Positions 62,923-64,000 of a DNA stretch of 64,000 bases are shown piece by piece (position 1 is the first letter of the stretch; each line of letters opens with the position of its first letter). This DNA is from Oscillospiraceae bacterium (GTDB taxonomy: Bacteria; Bacillota; Clostridia; Oscillospirales; Oscillospiraceae). Both the position numbers and the translations under genes were made by a program. The notes under the pieces were generated by a model, which worked only from the letters and a program-made list of their open reading frames with translations, had not been told where the DNA came from and ran no database searches. Where the stretch lies: the NCBI GenBank assembly GCA_009787625.1, contig WQSX01000001.1, positions 226,907 through 290,906 of the forward strand. The letters run 5' to 3'.

Positions 62923-63431
62923 ATATAAAAAAACTTACCTACATGGCAATTTTGACAACACTTGCTATAATAATACATGTTGCAGAATCGTGGATTCCTC
63001 TGCCAATTCCAATCCCCGGTGTAAAACTAGGGCTTTCCAACATAGTGATAATATTTGCCATGTTTAGCCTAGCTCACCCAGCAGAGGCAGTTCCAATTCT
63101 GGTTATTCGAATACTGGTTGGCGCACTTATTACAGGAAATCTTATAGCTTTCACATACAGTCTGACAGGTGGAATTTTTGCATTTATAGCTATGTTTTTA
63201 ATTAAACGTTACATAGCAGCAAATCAAATCTGGGTTTTGGGCATAATGGGGGCAATATTTCACAATATCGGGCAAATAGCAATAGCGATAGTAATAACGG
63301 GCACCCCATGGATAGTATCGTACCTACCAACTCTCATAATAGCAGGTATATTGACAGGCGCAATAACAGGATTGACAGCTCAACTGACTTTGTTGCGACT
63401 ACGAAAAAATAAAAGTCTTGATATTTGCTAG
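62919..63431 (+). CDS. Gx transporter family membrane protein (heptaprenyl diphosphate synthase component I-like)
   Basis: 170 residues with five or six helices. VAESWIPLPIPIPGVKLGLSNIVIIFAM is the signature of PF07456, a family first annotated as component I of heptaprenyl diphosphate synthase and now often called Gx transporter. The fold resembles ECF S-components. ATG overlaps the previous stop by four bases. With apbE it suggests a flavin- or quinone-related supply role, which is inference. Confidence 0.82.
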   Translation: MNIKKLTYMAILTTLAIIIHVAESWIPLPIPIPGVKLGLSNIVIIFAMFSLAHPAEAVPILVIRILVGALITGNLIAFTYSLTGGIFAFIAMFLIKRYIAANQIWVLGIMGAIFHNIGQIAIAIVITGTPWIVSYLPTLIIAGILTGAITGLTAQLTLLRLRKNKSLDIC

Positions 63432-63478
63432 GATATAATGTAGAATAGAAAGACATAAAATAAAAAGGAGTTGTCAGC

Positions 63479-63649
63479 ATGAATAAGAACAATAAAGTAA
63501 CCATTGCAATAATCGCGGCAGTTGTATTTGTAGCAGCAGTAGCTACAGCAATTTATGTGTTCCGCAATGAAATCGCAGATTTCTTTGTAGACATCAAAGC
63601 AAGAATCGACGAAAAACTACTAAATCGCAACGGCGAATACGTAGACTAA
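63479..63649 (+). CDS. Small single-pass membrane protein
   Basis: 56 residues: a short basic start, one transmembrane helix (VTIAIIAAVVFVAAVATAIYV, about 7-27, given here in two parts by its ends) and a charged C-terminus (DIKARIDEKLL). AAAAGGAG lies eight bases before ATG, a TATAAT-like box sits at 63434-63439, and a strong terminator follows. No family recognised, but the signals make it a credible gene. Confidence 0.65.
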   Translation: MNKNNKVTIAIIAAVVFVAAVATAIYVFRNEIADFFVDIKARIDEKLLNRNGEYVD

Positions 63650-63671
63650 TAAGTCAAAAATCATAAGCATC

Positions 63672-63712
63672 AAAAATACAGCACAGTGGAAAACCATAGT
63701 GCTGTATTTTTT
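63672..63712 (+). terminator. Intrinsic terminator after the 56-residue gene
   Basis: AAAATACAGCAC and GTGCTGTATTTT form a perfect 12-pair stem followed by T residues. Confidence 0.85.
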
Positions 63713-63724
63713 ATGCCAAAACCC

Positions 63725-63753
63725 TTGCTTTTTTCAGCTTCTTGTGCTAACAT
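63725..63753 (+). promoter_or_regulatory. Promoter of tRNA-Thr
   Basis: TTGCTT and TAACAT with a 17-base spacer, ending 12 bases before the mature tRNA. Confidence 0.55.
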
Positions 63754-63765
63754 ACCGAGTGTTGC

Positions 63766-63841
63766 GCTTCCGTAGCTCAGTAGGTAGAGTACGCCCTTGG
63801 TAAGGGCGAGGTCAGCAGTTCAATCCTGCTCGGAAGCACCA
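63766..63841 (+). tRNA. tRNA-Thr, anticodon GGT
   Basis: 76 bases with encoded CCA. Acceptor GCTTCCG/CGGAAGC, D arm GCTC...GAGT, anticodon stem CGCCC/GGGCG with loop TTGGTAA, and T arm CAGCAGTTCAATCCTGCT-type loop. Reads ACC codons (and ACU by wobble). Confidence 0.95.
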
Positions 63842-63852
63842 GAGCAATAGGC

Positions 63853-63888
63853 AAAAATCCGCATGGCTCTAAGCTTTGCGGATTTTTT
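63853..63888 (+). terminator. Intrinsic terminator after tRNA-Thr
   Basis: AATCCGCA and TGCGGATT arms with a T-run, 11 bases after the tRNA end. Confidence 0.8.
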
Positions 63889-63900
63889 GCTTGCATTAGT

Positions 63901-64000
63901 TCATTTTATTATTTGTTCTATATTTCTTGACCCATGCAATATCCGATAAATTTCAATATCACCGACACCTTTTGAAATTTCTGTAACTTTGTAGAAAACA
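63901..64000 (-). CDS. RelE/ParE-family toxin, C-terminal end (partial)
   Basis: The gene enters from the right edge; only the last 32 codons are seen: VFYKVTEISKGVGDIEIYRI then LHGSRNIEQIIK. The IEIYRILHGSRN stretch is the terminal strand of ParE/RelE toxins of type II toxin-antitoxin systems. The antitoxin would lie outside the window, upstream on the minus strand. Confidence 0.75.
   Translation of the reverse strand, partial: VFYKVTEISKGVGDIEIYRILHGSRNIEQIIK

Noticed and set aside
1..64000. CRISPR arrays, rRNA genes, prophage genes or a replication origin
   Set aside because: I looked for regularly spaced direct repeats, rRNA motifs, phage structural genes and DnaA-box clusters and saw none. 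The repeats present are single palindromic units.

Overview
The window reads as a chromosomal segment of an uncultured anaerobic Firmicute of class Clostridia; I cannot name a genus. The reasons are the gene order infC-rpmI-rplT, gdpP-rplI-dnaB, ftsH-hpt-tilS and recA-recX-rimO-pgsA, the DUF1385-prmC pair, a clostridial-order Rnf complex (C-D-G-E-A-B), a MurT/GatD pair, and AAAGGA-type Shine-Dalgarno sites. Starts were moved from the longest frame where a ribosome binding site decides the matter.

Bases 1-19000 (minus strand) are a surface-polysaccharide locus. In transcription order it holds a polyprenyl glycosylphosphotransferase, two family 2 glycosyltransferases, rfbACBD for dTDP-L-rhamnose, a GtrII-like membrane glycosyltransferase with its GtrB-like partner, an aminotransferase, an epimerase/dehydratase, a WbpB/WbpE/WbpD-like diamino-sugar set, a GNAT acetyltransferase, and a cassette of carrier protein, SDR reductase, AMP-ligase and LuxE-type synthetase that probably makes an activated acyl group for the glycan.

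Bases 19000-42000 (minus strand) are housekeeping genes: amidase, pgsA, rimO, recX, recA, prmC, DUF1385, a two-component system, a lipoprotein, radA, a cNMP/DUF2225 protein, a solute-binding protein whose lobes are in permuted order, ftsH, hpt, tilS, dnaB, rplI, gdpP, rplT, rpmI and infC, with an attenuator-like leader before infC.

Bases 42000-64000 are mixed: an orphan IS3 OrfA-like gene, a polysaccharide deacetylase, murT with a GatD that has lost its catalytic Cys and His, a lipoprotein behind an ECF-type promoter, a YgjV-like membrane protein, the uxaCBA hexuronate operon divergent from the rnfCDGEAB operon, decayed gene remnants, an orphan PD-(D/E)XK protein, a zinc peptidase with two tiny membrane or secreted proteins, a probable free-standing structured RNA gene, apbE with a NusG-II protein and a Gx transporter, tRNA-Thr, and the end of a RelE/ParE toxin gene.

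Two observations stand out. First, a family of about 100-bp hairpin elements (five copies plus one relative) keeps its loops but changes its stems by compensating substitutions; every copy lies just 3' of a stop codon. Second, a 250-nt RNA gene candidate near 61.2 kb has its own promoter, a closing stem, a possible pseudoknot and a terminator, and no protein frame.
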